A stretch of DNA of 64,000 bases from Phocaeicola_A sp036804505 (GTDB taxonomy: Bacteria; Bacteroidota; Bacteroidia; Bacteroidales; Bacteroidaceae): NCBI GenBank assembly GCA_036804505.1, contig DAIRSI010000015.1, forward strand, positions 1 through 64,000, read 5' to 3'. Positions within the stretch are counted from its first letter, which is position 1, and each line of letters begins with the position of its first letter. Below the pieces are notes generated by a model. It searched no databases. It saw only the letters and a program-made list of their open reading frames with translations, and had not been told where the DNA came from. The position numbers were made by a program, and so were the translations under genes. This document shows, in pieces, positions 43,197 to 51,629 of the stretch.

Positions 43197-43691
43197 ATCT
43201 TATATGTTTTTTGTTGATTTTGCTAAGATAATACTTTTCTTGTAAACTCAATCAAAATTATTAGCAGAACTTCCGGTTCGTGATTTTTGTTTTCTCGAAT
43301 TCATCCGGATCAATGGATGAGTTTCAATCCGATACGGATAGATGGTCTATCCTGAAATCCTTGCAAGGATAGGGGGTCAGTTGTGACTGCTAACTACGGC
43401 AATTAACATAGTTAATCCACGTAGTTGCGATAGCCAATCAACGTAGTTACAGAATGTCTTTGTAATAGCTATGGAATTTTCCTCAAAAAGGCTGGATATC
43501 TTACTTGAATATACCCTAGACGCTTCCCTGAAGTCGGGAAAACAGCCGATGTATATCACCTTTTGTAATGGTTCTTCGTCAATTTAGGTGGAAAAATCTA
43601 TAATGGCAGAGAATCGCAACGACATACAAAAACGTTTTTATGCTTCCACTCATTTTCTTCCTGTAAAGGAACAAGGAAAGAGCAATCATTC

Positions 43692-43767
43692 GGTATAAGT
43701 CAAAAACAAATACGGCTTAATCCGAATTCTTTTTCGCGTATAGCCGAAAGAATTTTCGGATTATACC
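43692..43767. repeat. Long imperfect hairpin
   Basis: AATCCGAATTCTTT (43719-43732) pairs with AAAGAATTTTCGGATT (43747-43762) apart from a 2-nt bulge. Further out, GGTATAA (43692-43698) matches TTATACC (43761-43767). No T run follows on either strand, so it is not a simple terminator. Confidence 0.6.
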
Positions 43768-43804
43768 AAAACATGAATGGATACCAATAAACCGAAAAAA
43801 TTAC

Positions 43805-43864
43805 GGATAGGCTGTGTGTAACCATACGTAAGCCTATCCTATATGTCATATCGGATAGGCTTAC
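43805..43864. repeat. Three-copy GGATAGGCT repeat with a 12-bp stem
   Basis: GTAAGCCTATCC (43828-43839) and GGATAGGCTTAC (43853-43864) are perfectly complementary. A third copy, GGATAGGCT at 43805-43813, could pair with the same central element. The centre (43841-43850) is also nearly self-complementary. Confidence 0.65.
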
Positions 43865-43957
43865 CAAAAGTATAAGAAGAATTTAAAATATACAAGCTTT
43901 TTATTTCACAAAAAATTCACGAATGACAGATATTCATGGATTGGACTTCCTTTTTAC

Positions 43958-44560
43958 TTAATCATTGGTATTCGGAAGATCCTTCAACTTCTCACTCAGA
44001 TTTTTGCTCAGGTTCTTCATCTTTTCGTTGAAGGGTTTCCAGTCGAAGTCATCGTATGTCTGAAAGGAATTCTTCCATTGATCCATGGAAACTCCGTTGA
44101 TGATGTATGAGCTGTCGTCATCATCGTCATCTTTGTCTTTATTGGCTGCATCATAGTTGATGATGGATATGTAGAGATAGGGTTTGGAATTTGCACTATA
44201 GATATTCAGTGTATAGATACTTTTCTTCTTTCCCTCTTCAAAAATGAGAGTCATGCTGTTTTTTCCGGATAGTCTTCCGTTTCTGATAACACTGATGGCC
44301 TGTTCGCTATCTTTGTTGAATGCGTTTTGGAATTTCTTGATGTCATCATTCTTCGTATAGAAACTGATGCTTTTTACTTCCTTATATGTCTTCTTGGTTG
44401 TTCGATTCCTCTTGATGACTGTATTTTCGCTAATGTTTCCCTCTTTTTCCATTTCGCTTACCAGTCGGTCAATGTTATTCTGGGCTACAACTCTGCCGGC
44501 ACTGCAACTTCCCAATATGAATAGGGACAGGCTGGCTATGAATAAATGTTTTGCTTTCAT
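43958..44560 (-). CDS. Lipoprotein, DUF5024-like, in an ECF sigma operon
   Basis: A 200-aa protein with a lipoprotein signal (lipobox ILGSC), so anchored in the outer or inner membrane. The middle part resembles DUF5024 proteins, which occur with sigma/anti-sigma pairs in Bacteroides. An unusual run of acidic residues (KDKDDDDDD) lies near residue 145. The C-terminal 40 residues form an amphipathic Lys/Leu-rich helix (NEKMKNLSKNLSEKLKDL). It is third in the operon, 12 nt after the anti-sigma gene. The function is unknown; a periplasmic sensor or target of the sigma factor is a guess. Confidence 0.7.
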   Translation of the reverse strand: MKAKHLFIASLSLFILGSCSAGRVVAQNNIDRLVSEMEKEGNISENTVIKRNRTTKKTYKEVKSISFYTKNDDIKKFQNAFNKDSEQAISVIRNGRLSGKNSMTLIFEEGKKKSIYTLNIYSANSKPYLYISIINYDAANKDKDDDDDDSSYIINGVSMDQWKNSFQTYDDFDWKPFNEKMKNLSKNLSEKLKDLPNTND

Positions 44561-44572
44561 AATGGTGTTTAT

Positions 44573-45118
44573 TTAATCGTTTAATATTTCACTGATGATT
44601 TTTCTTGATTTCTCGTCCGGAGCATTCCTGAGAATTTCTTGTTCTATCTCTTTCTCCGGATTCGTAATCTGTTTGTTTGCCATTTGTTCGGTCTGTGCTT
44701 CGTGCGCGTCGGCCTCCTTCAAGGTCTGTTGCAAGATGGGCATGATGGTGTGCAGGTCGGTGATCTTTTCACCGTTGCGGATGATATAACTTCCTTCGTA
44801 GCAGCTGTAATCCGGCATCTTCTGATACAAGGTGAACAGTTTCACACCAATTCCGCAAGCGATGACCAAGACTGCCGCTATGCCTATCTTCAGCCAGGTG
44901 AAAGTTATCTTTCTGGCTTTGTGGGACTGCTTTCCCTTGGGCAGAGGGTCTTTCATTTCTCCCTGGTACCAGCCGAACATAGCTTGATATTTTATCAAGT
45001 CACGAGGTACGTCGCCGGTGGAAAAGAATTCATAAAGCGCTTGTTCTTCAGCGTTGGACGTTTCTCCACGAAGAAATTTTCCAACCCAGTCTTTTGCATT
45101 TTGTTTGTTTACTGTCAT
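44573..45118 (-). CDS. Probable membrane anti-sigma factor
   Basis: A 181-aa protein with a cytoplasmic N-terminal part (about 1-70, WVGKFLRGETSNAEEQALYEFF, like anti-sigma N-terminal regions), one membrane helix (about 73-93, WLKIGIAAVLVIACGIGVKLF) and a short periplasmic tail with a Gln/Glu-rich helix. It lacks the FecR beta domain found in the other sigma pair here. Its start lies 2 nt from the ECF sigma stop, which is the main support for the role. Related Bacteroides proteins are annotated simply as hypothetical. Confidence 0.68.
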   Translation of the reverse strand: MTVNKQNAKDWVGKFLRGETSNAEEQALYEFFSTGDVPRDLIKYQAMFGWYQGEMKDPLPKGKQSHKARKITFTWLKIGIAAVLVIACGIGVKLFTLYQKMPDYSCYEGSYIIRNGEKITDLHTIMPILQQTLKEADAHEAQTEQMANKQITNPEKEIEQEILRNAPDEKSRKIISEILND

Positions 45119-45120
45119 TT

Positions 45121-45612
45121 TTATTTTTCTTGTAAAAATAGTTCCATAATCTTTTTTCTGGCACGTGAAAGATTCGTTCTCACTGTGACCTCCTCACAGC
45201 CGGTCATTCTGGCTATCTCGCTGGTCTCCAATCCGTCGATGTGCTTCATCCGTAGTGTGGCTTGCTGCACATCGGGCAACTGGTCTATGATGCCCATCAG
45301 TCTTTTATAATCATCCTTTTCAATCAAGGCTGCTTCGGGAGAGACGGACTCGTCGGCCTTTTCCACATCGTCGAGGCTTGTGAGGGGATTTGTCAGCCTC
45401 AGTCTGTTTACACACAAGTGTTTGGTAATGACCAATGCCAATGCTTCTACGGAATGATACTCCTCCAGATGGAGGCGCATGCTCCAGAGTTTGAGCAGGA
45501 CTTCCTGTGTCACATCTTCCGCGTCATCGGCATTTTGCAGGTATCTCAGTGCCTGTCTTCGAAGATGGCTGCGGATTCTTTGGGCTTCGATTTCGAATTC
45601 TTTTCGTTCCAT
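45121..45612 (-). CDS. ECF RNA polymerase sigma factor (SigE-like)
   Basis: About 163 aa with sigma region 2 (ALRYLQNADDAEDVTQEVLLKLW) and region 4 (LPDVQQATLRMKHIDGLE and TSEIARMTGCEEVTVRTNLSRAR). The ATG at 45651 lies too close to the -7 box, and I choose ATG 45612 (MERKEFEIEAQRIRSHLRR). It leads a three-gene unit with a membrane anti-sigma and a lipoprotein, not a SusCD pair, so it probably controls an envelope or stress function instead of a PUL. Confidence 0.88.
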   Translation of the reverse strand: MERKEFEIEAQRIRSHLRRQALRYLQNADDAEDVTQEVLLKLWSMRLHLEEYHSVEALALVITKHLCVNRLRLTNPLTSLDDVEKADESVSPEAALIEKDDYKRLMGIIDQLPDVQQATLRMKHIDGLETSEIARMTGCEEVTVRTNLSRARKKIMELFLQEK

Positions 45613-45652
45613 TTCAATATGATGACACATGAGTGTCGGATTTCGTTGCATG

Positions 45653-45660
45653 CAAAGATA
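45653..45660 (-). promoter_or_regulatory. ECF sigma operon promoter, -7 box TATCTTTG
   Basis: An exact TAnnTTTG on the minus strand, 41 nt before the chosen ATG. No -33 match at the expected position. Confidence 0.5.
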
Positions 45661-45742
45661 AACTTTTTCTTATTTTCTTGGTTTATTTTGTATTGTAACA
45701 TAATTGTAATATTTTTGTAACATCGGTATAATGCCAGTAGCA

Positions 45743-45750
45743 TACTTTTG
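45743..45750 (+). promoter_or_regulatory. PiT promoter, -7 box TACTTTTG
   Basis: An exact TAnnTTTG 24 nt ahead of the PiT start. The nearest TTTG (45714-45717) is 25 bp away, longer than normal, so an activator may be needed. Confidence 0.55.
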
Positions 45751-45773
45751 TGTCAACAAAATAAAAAGATTGT

Positions 45774-48020
45774 ATGGAAATAGTTTATTTGGGCATTGTT
45801 ATTTTCCTGTTTGTCTTGGCCGTATTCGATTTGACGGTCGGCGTGAGCAATGACGCCGTCAACTTTCTGAACTCGGCCATAGGTGCAAAGGCGGCATCAT
45901 TCAAAACCATAATGATTGTTGCGGCTATAGGTATTTTCTTCGGTGCAACCTTGGGCGATGGCATGATGGATATTGCCCGTCACGGAATCATGAGGCCGGA
46001 GAATTTTTATTTCAACGAGGTGATGTATATCTTTGTGGCGGTCATGGTGACGGACATCGTGCTGCTGGATATATTCAATTCTTTGGGATTGCCTACATCC
46101 ACCACCGTTTCTATGGTGTTCGACCTCTTGGGAGGAACCTTTGCCATTGCCATCATGAAGATTGCCAAGGATTCCACAGGAACCTTGAGCTTCTATGACT
46201 TGCTGAACACGGAGAAAGCGCTGACGGTCATTTTGGGAATTTTCCTTTCTGTGGCTATCGCATTCTTCTTCGGATTGCTGGTTCAGTATATTGCCCGAGT
46301 GATCTTTACCTTTAATTATACGAAAAAACTGAAATACAGTATTGCTCTCTTTGGAGGCATTGCCGCTACTTCCATCGTTTATTTCATGCTCATCAAGGGT
46401 GTGAAGGATTTTTCATTCATGACTACAGCTAATAAAGCGTGGGTTGACGGAAATACGGGAATGATTGTTCTCTCGTGTTTTGTCTTCTTCACTGTGCTTG
46501 CTCAGATATGTCATTGGTGCAAAGTCAATGTGTTCTGCCTCATTGTGCTTCTGGGAACTTTTGCCTTGGCCATGGCTTTTGCAGGGAATGACCTGGTGAA
46601 CTTCATCGGAGTCCCGCTGGCAGGATTTTCTTCTTTTCAGGATTACACGGCCAATGGCGGCGGAAATGCTACAGGGTATTTGATGTCTGCGCTGAATTCA
46701 TCGGCAAAGACTCCGGTCTATTTTCTTACAGCTGCAGGAATCATCATGGTGATTTCTTTGGTTACTTCCAAGAAGGCTTACAATGTGGTGAAGACTTCTG
46801 TGGATTTGGCCAGACAGGATGCAGGTAACGAGATGTTCGGTTCTTCGAGAATGGCGCGTACGCTGGTGCGTTCCACCACTTCGGCAGTGTCGGCGGTATT
46901 GGAAGTCATACCCGACAAAACCAAGAAATGGTTCAACAGCCGCTTCAATCAAGATGATGTCATCTTGGCCAACGGGGCGGCCTTCGATATGATTCGTGCT
47001 TCCGTGAATCTGGTTCTTTCGGGTTTGCTCATTGCCGTGGGTACTTCTTTGAAATTGCCTCTTTCCACTACTTATGTCACTTTCATGGTGGCTATGGGTT
47101 CGTCTCTTGCCGATAGGGCTTGGGGACGTGAAAGTGCTGTGTTCCGCGTAACGGGTGTCCTTTCTGTCATCGGCGGCTGGTTCATCACAGCAGGAGCTGC
47201 TTTCGTGTTGTGTTTTCTGGTTACACTGATCATGTATTTCGGGGGGAATATTGCAGTCTTTGTCATGGCCTCTCTGGCGATTGCCATATTAATAAGGAGT
47301 AATATCCAATATAAAAAGAAAATGGCATCGGAGAAAAACGATACGTTGTTTGCCGATATGCTCGCTACAAATGATGAAAAGGAAGCCTGGAAACTGCTTA
47401 TGCAACATGTGCAGACCAATCAGGCAGAGTTTATGGATTTTGCTTCACAGAATTACGGGTATGTTACCGACGGGTTCATCAATGAAGACTTGAAGATGTT
47501 GCGTCGGGCAGAGAATAATCTGAATGAGGAGAAGCAAATGCTGAAGAAGATACGCAGGAAGGAAACGATAGGCATGCAAAAGATTGACAAGGGGATTGCC
47601 ATAGAAAAAAATACATGGTTCCACTTGCTTCACAACAGTAGCGAGCAGATGAATTATTGTCTTCGCCGCATGTGTGAACCTTGCGAAGAACATATCGACA
47701 ACAGCTTCAAACCGCTGCCCAAGGAATGTATCAAGGAATTCATTCCGATGCGCGACATGATGATGTTCCTGATGGCACGTACCAAAGGCATCGTGGAGGA
47801 AAGTAAGTTCGATCAGGTAGAGGATATCCGTATGGAATGTGACCGTCTGAAGGATATGCTGAGCAAGATAAGGCGTTTGCAGATTGATCGTATGCAGGAC
47901 GAGAAGAATAATCTGGCTGTAAGCTATGTCTATTTGAACGTATTGCAGGAAACTCAGGAAATGGCAAGTTCTTTGCGACATTTTCTTCGCGGAGTGAATA
48001 AATTCTGTGAAGAGTCTTGA
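45774..48020 (+). CDS. PiT-family phosphate permease with a PhoU/DUF47-like C-terminal domain
   Basis: A 748-aa inner-membrane inorganic phosphate transporter. Residues about 1-505 are the PiT core with two inverted signature repeats (VSNDAVNFLNSAIGAKAAS near 25-43 and the copy around ANGAAFDMIRASVNLVLSG) and about 11 membrane helices. Residues about 525-748 are soluble, helical and charged, resembling PhoU/DUF47 proteins usually encoded beside PiT as separate genes. The two-component pair downstream suggests phosphate-responsive control. No PhoB box was searched for computationally. Confidence 0.9.
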   Translation: MEIVYLGIVIFLFVLAVFDLTVGVSNDAVNFLNSAIGAKAASFKTIMIVAAIGIFFGATLGDGMMDIARHGIMRPENFYFNEVMYIFVAVMVTDIVLLDIFNSLGLPTSTTVSMVFDLLGGTFAIAIMKIAKDSTGTLSFYDLLNTEKALTVILGIFLSVAIAFFFGLLVQYIARVIFTFNYTKKLKYSIALFGGIAATSIVYFMLIKGVKDFSFMTTANKAWVDGNTGMIVLSCFVFFTVLAQICHWCKVNVFCLIVLLGTFALAMAFAGNDLVNFIGVPLAGFSSFQDYTANGGGNATGYLMSALNSSAKTPVYFLTAAGIIMVISLVTSKKAYNVVKTSVDLARQDAGNEMFGSSRMARTLVRSTTSAVSAVLEVIPDKTKKWFNSRFNQDDVILANGAAFDMIRASVNLVLSGLLIAVGTSLKLPLSTTYVTFMVAMGSSLADRAWGRESAVFRVTGVLSVIGGWFITAGAAFVLCFLVTLIMYFGGNIAVFVMASLAIAILIRSNIQYKKKMASEKNDTLFADMLATNDEKEAWKLLMQHVQTNQAEFMDFASQNYGYVTDGFINEDLKMLRRAENNLNEEKQMLKKIRRKETIGMQKIDKGIAIEKNTWFHLLHNSSEQMNYCLRRMCEPCEEHIDNSFKPLPKECIKEFIPMRDMMMFLMARTKGIVEESKFDQVEDIRMECDRLKDMLSKIRRLQIDRMQDEKNNLAVSYVYLNVLQETQEMASSLRHFLRGVNKFCEES

Positions 48021-48048
48021 CGATAAAGTAGGTTTTTTAGTAATTTTG
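48017..48048 (+). promoter_or_regulatory. Promoter of the two-component pair
   Basis: TTG (48017-48019, within the PiT gene's last codons), 21 bp and TAATTTTG (48041-48048). It allows expression independent of PiT. Confidence 0.6.
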
Positions 48049-48068
48049 TAAATGTAAAAAATATCAGT

Positions 48069-48755
48069 ATGAATCAAGAACGCATTTTGGTAGTGGACGA
48101 TGAGGAGGATTTGTGTGAGATTTTGAAGTTCAATCTTGAGAATGAAGGTTACATTGTGGATACGGCTCACTCGGCTGAAGAAGCACTGAAACTGGAACTG
48201 ACCGGTTATGACTTGCTGCTTCTGGATGTGATGATGGGCGAGATAAGCGGATTCCGCATGGCAAGCATGCTGAAAAAGAATCCTGAAACAGCCTCTATCC
48301 CCATTATATTCATCACTGCCAAAGATACGGAAAATGACACCGTAACAGGTTTCAATATCGGAGCTGATGACTATATATCCAAACCTTTCTCCTTGCGTGA
48401 GGTGATACTTCGGGTGAAGGCCGTGTTGAGACGTCTGGCAAAACCTTCGGAAGAAGAGGAAGACAGAATGAATTATGAGAAGCTCGTGGTCGACATGGAG
48501 AAAAAGAAGGTATTTGTGGATGCAACGGAAATTCAACTTACCAAGAAGGAATTTGAAATTCTGCATCTGCTGCTTCAAAACAAGGGACATGTGTTCACAA
48601 GGGAGGAAATTCTGGATAAGGTGTGGAGTGACGAAGTATATGTGCTGGACAGAACCGTGGATGTGAACATTACACGCCTTCGCAAGAAAATAGGGAAGTA
48701 CGGGAAATGTATTGTCACCCGGCAAGGGTTCGGATATTGTTTTGAGAATCTATAA
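48069..48755 (+). CDS. OmpR/PhoB-family response regulator
   Basis: A 228-aa protein with a receiver domain (acid pair Asp-10/Asp-11, phospho-acceptor Asp-53 in LLLLDVMMG, conserved Lys in YISKPFS) and a winged-helix DNA-binding domain (about 130-228, LTKKEFEILHLLLQNKGHVFTREEIL, TVDVNITRLRKKIG). The kinase follows by 11 nt. Adjacency to a phosphate permease makes a PhoB-like role attractive, but the sequence alone does not separate it from RprY-type regulators. Confidence 0.92.
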   Translation: MNQERILVVDDEEDLCEILKFNLENEGYIVDTAHSAEEALKLELTGYDLLLLDVMMGEISGFRMASMLKKNPETASIPIIFITAKDTENDTVTGFNIGADDYISKPFSLREVILRVKAVLRRLAKPSEEEEDRMNYEKLVVDMEKKKVFVDATEIQLTKKEFEILHLLLQNKGHVFTREEILDKVWSDEVYVLDRTVDVNITRLRKKIGKYGKCIVTRQGFGYCFENL

Positions 48756-48766
48756 AAAAAGTATAT

Positions 48767-50194
48767 ATGAAGCTGGTCAAGATTTCTTTTGGCAACAAAC
48801 TGTTTGTTTCCGTCCTGTTGATGTTCATCGTCATAGGAGGTTGTTTTACCATCTATCAGAACCATCGGGAAAAAGCTTATAAAATAGAGCTGCTGGACAC
48901 TCGCCTGCAGGATTTTAACAGGCAGATGAACGAGGCAGTCAGTGAAGATTCCATTTTTAATGACAGCGTGTTCACACATTATGTGATGACACATGCCATT
49001 CCTCATATCCGTGTGACTATCATTAAGTCTAACGGACAGGTTATTTATGATAATAAGGAGGCTGACGTGTCTCTGATGAAGAATCATAAAAACAGGGCTG
49101 AGATACAGCAGGCTCTGAAGACGGGTAGCGGATATGATATCTACAGGGCTTCGGAAACTTTGGGTGGCAACAGATATTTTTATTCAGCTACTTTTTTCAA
49201 GAATCAGGATTACATCATTCGAAGTGCTTTACCCTATGATGTGAATCTTATAAAGTCTCTGAGTGCGGACATTCACTATGTGTGGTTCAGTCTGGCGGTG
49301 AGCATCATTATCATTCTCATGCTGTTCCGCTTCACCAAGAGGTTGGGAAAGAATATTTCCAATCTTCAGGAATTTGCGGAAAGGATAGAAAACAACGAAC
49401 CATTCAATGAACTGCGTGGAAAGTTTTCGGACGATGAACTAGGAGATATCTCCCAGCACATTGTCGGTCTGTATGAACGCTTGAATTCGAGTGAACTTGA
49501 CAAAGTGAGGTTGAAAAGACAGCTTACGCAGAACATTGCCCATGAACTGAAGACTCCTGTGAGCAGCATACAAGGATATTTGGAGACCATCGTGAACAAC
49601 AAAGACATGCCTGAGCAGACCAAACAGGATTTTCTTGAACGCTGCTATGCGCAAAGCAACCGTCTGAGCAATCTGTTACGGGATATTTCAGTCTTGACAC
49701 GGATGGATGAAGCTCCGGAACTGATTCAGAAGGAGGATGTAGACATCAATGTCATAGTGGGAGCAATCCAGAAGGAGGTGGAGCCTCAGCTGAAGGAGAA
49801 GAAGATGGAATTCCTGCTTATGCTGATTGACGGTATTCATGTGAAGGGAAATCCGTCATTGCTTTATTCCGTTTTCCGGAATCTGACTGATAATGCTATC
49901 GCTTATGCAGGAGAAAATACCTGCGTTACTGTGAAATGCATGAAAGAAGATGAACACTTCTATTACTTCTCATTCTCGGACAACGGTGTGGGAGTAGGCA
50001 AGGAGCATTTGCCTTTCTTGTTCGAACGATTCTACAGAATCGACAAGGGACGAAGCCGCAAGTTGGGAGGCACAGGTCTGGGACTGGCAGTGGTGAAGAA
50101 TGCTGTGAATATTCATGGAGGTACCATTGTGGCAAAGATAGCACAGACCGGAGGTTTGGAATTCGATTTTACCTTGGCAAAGAACAAAGAATAG
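48767..50194 (+). CDS. Sensor histidine kinase, partner of the OmpR-type regulator
   Basis: A 475-aa membrane kinase with two helices (about 11-30 and 172-188), a periplasmic domain between them (about 140 residues), a HAMP-like linker and HisKA with phospho-acceptor His-259 in IAHELKTP. The HATPase domain follows, with NLTDNAIAYA, DNGVGV and GGTGLGLAVV. There is no PAS domain. It is co-transcribed with the regulator. A PhoR-like function is inferred from the PiT neighbour only. Confidence 0.92.
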   Translation: MKLVKISFGNKLFVSVLLMFIVIGGCFTIYQNHREKAYKIELLDTRLQDFNRQMNEAVSEDSIFNDSVFTHYVMTHAIPHIRVTIIKSNGQVIYDNKEADVSLMKNHKNRAEIQQALKTGSGYDIYRASETLGGNRYFYSATFFKNQDYIIRSALPYDVNLIKSLSADIHYVWFSLAVSIIIILMLFRFTKRLGKNISNLQEFAERIENNEPFNELRGKFSDDELGDISQHIVGLYERLNSSELDKVRLKRQLTQNIAHELKTPVSSIQGYLETIVNNKDMPEQTKQDFLERCYAQSNRLSNLLRDISVLTRMDEAPELIQKEDVDINVIVGAIQKEVEPQLKEKKMEFLLMLIDGIHVKGNPSLLYSVFRNLTDNAIAYAGENTCVTVKCMKEDEHFYYFSFSDNGVGVGKEHLPFLFERFYRIDKGRSRKLGGTGLGLAVVKNAVNIHGGTIVAKIAQTGGLEFDFTLAKNKE

Positions 50195-50230
50195 AATTGT
50201 TGTCGTATTTTCGCTATTTCATGATTTTTT

Positions 50231-50256
50231 ATATATATTTACACGTAAATATATAT
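50231..50256. promoter_or_regulatory. Palindromic operator-like site before the AGCS gene
   Basis: ATATATATTTAC (50231-50242) and GTAAATATATAT (50245-50256) are perfect inverted arms around a 2-bp centre, ending 13 bp before the symporter ATG. The 2-nt centre is too short for an RNA loop, so a protein-binding site is more likely. Confidence 0.55.
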
Positions 50257-50269
50257 TTTACCGTGCAAA

Positions 50270-51628
50270 ATGGAAGAATTTAAACTTATTACCGAACAAA
50301 TAAGTTCAGCAATATGGGGCTGGCCAATGATTATACTTCTGCTGGGTACCCATATATTCCTGACTATTCGTCTTCGTTTTCCACAGCGCAAGCTTTGGAC
50401 GGCTATCAAACTTTCAGTTCACAAGGACAAGGATTCGGCGGGTGACGTAAGTCAGTTTGGTGCTTTGGCCACTTCCTTGGCAGCAACAATCGGGACGGGT
50501 AACATTATCGGCGTGGCTACGGCTGTTGCTATGGGAGGTCCGGGTGCGGTGCTATGGTGTTGGCTTACGGGAGTCTTGGGTATTTCTACCAAATATACGG
50601 AAGGTCTGCTGGCTATCAAATACAGGAAACAGACTGCTGACGGGAAGATGCTTGGCGGTCCTATGTTTGCTTTGGAAAAAGGGCTGAAGATGAAATGGCT
50701 TGCCGTCTTATTTTGCATTTTTACCGCGGTGGCGGCTTTCGGAATAGGCAATACGGTACAGGCTAATTCAATTTCGCTTTTACTGAACGAATCCTATGGA
50801 ATTTCTTCTTATGTCTCCGGTTTAATCATGACAGTTCTGGTGGCTTTGGTCATTCTTTTCGGAGTGAAGGGTATCGCCAAGGTGTGTACCATGCTTGTTC
50901 CTTTCATGGCATTGTTCTATATATTGGGATGCATTGCCATTCTTTGTTTTAATTCTGCTTATGTGGGCAAGGCGATTGTCTTGATAGTTGAGTCGGCCTT
51001 TACGCCTCAGGCCGCCGGAGGTGGTTTTCTGGGAAGTACTGTCATGCTTGCGGCTCGTTATGGAATAGCGCGAGGATTGTTTTCGAATGAATCAGGATTA
51101 GGTTCGGCTCCTATTGTAGCTGCTGCTGCACGAAGCAAGAATCCGGTTAGACAAGCTTTGGTATCTTCTACCGGAACATTCTGGGATACGGTGGTTATCT
51201 GCGCACTTACGGGACTGGTATTGGTGAGTAGTATTATTGCTTATCCGGATATTGACTATACGCAAGGTGGCGCCTTGACGAAAGCCGCCTTTTCCAAGAT
51301 TCCTTATATCGGTACCCTCATACTAGCTGTGGGCATTGTGACTTTTGCCTTTTCCACCATTCTGGGATGGTCTTATTACGGAGAAAGGGCTGTGGAATAT
51401 CTTGCCGGAAAACGATGGATCAAGCTCTATCGGGTTTTGTGGATTATCGGGGTCTTTGTGGGATCTGTGATGAATCTTGCTATCGTGTGGAATATTGCCG
51501 ATTGCATGAATGCACTTATGGCTTTGCCAAACTTGATTTCGCTTCTTCTATTGTCCGGCGTCGCCGTGAGAGAGACACGCAAATATCTTTGGAGTGGACA
51601 TCTGGATGATGTGGCTCAGGATGAATGA
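50270..51628 (+). CDS. Alanine/glycine:cation symporter (AGCS family)
   Basis: A 452-aa inner-membrane transporter with about 11 helices that imports alanine or glycine with sodium or protons. Family motifs GTGNIIGVATAVAMGGPGAVLWCW and GLFSNESGLGSAPIVAAAA are intact. It is a single-gene unit preceded by a palindrome. Its stop is one base from the end of the convergent DMT gene, with no separating terminator. Which amino acid is moved cannot be read. Confidence 0.93.
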   Translation: MEEFKLITEQISSAIWGWPMIILLLGTHIFLTIRLRFPQRKLWTAIKLSVHKDKDSAGDVSQFGALATSLAATIGTGNIIGVATAVAMGGPGAVLWCWLTGVLGISTKYTEGLLAIKYRKQTADGKMLGGPMFALEKGLKMKWLAVLFCIFTAVAAFGIGNTVQANSISLLLNESYGISSYVSGLIMTVLVALVILFGVKGIAKVCTMLVPFMALFYILGCIAILCFNSAYVGKAIVLIVESAFTPQAAGGGFLGSTVMLAARYGIARGLFSNESGLGSAPIVAAAARSKNPVRQALVSSTGTFWDTVVICALTGLVLVSSIIAYPDIDYTQGGALTKAAFSKIPYIGTLILAVGIVTFAFSTILGWSYYGERAVEYLAGKRWIKLYRVLWIIGVFVGSVMNLAIVWNIADCMNALMALPNLISLLLLSGVAVRETRKYLWSGHLDDVAQDE

Positions 51629-51629
51629 T

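Larger units (their letters stand above)
43197..43957. other. Gene-poor region rich in palindromes
   Basis: About 760 bp with no convincing gene; the longest frame is a 60-codon minus-strand one at 43377-43559 with no recognisable features. It contains ATCCTTGCAAGGAT (43357-43370), three copies of an AATnnACnTAGTT motif (starting 43401, 43414, 43436) and AAAAACGTTTTT (43628-43639). It also has a long-range stem built on 43719-43732 with 43747-43762, and a 12-bp stem 43828-43839 with 43853-43864. It may hold an unannotated RNA or a decayed element. Confidence 0.6.

Noticed and set aside
43377..43559. 60-codon minus-strand frame in the gene-poor region
   Set aside because: It has no promoter, no known motif and crosses direct repeats; composition looks non-coding.
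47445..48725. 426-codon open frame on the minus strand across PiT and the response regulator
   Set aside because: It is opposite two well-supported genes, spans their junction and shows no domain.
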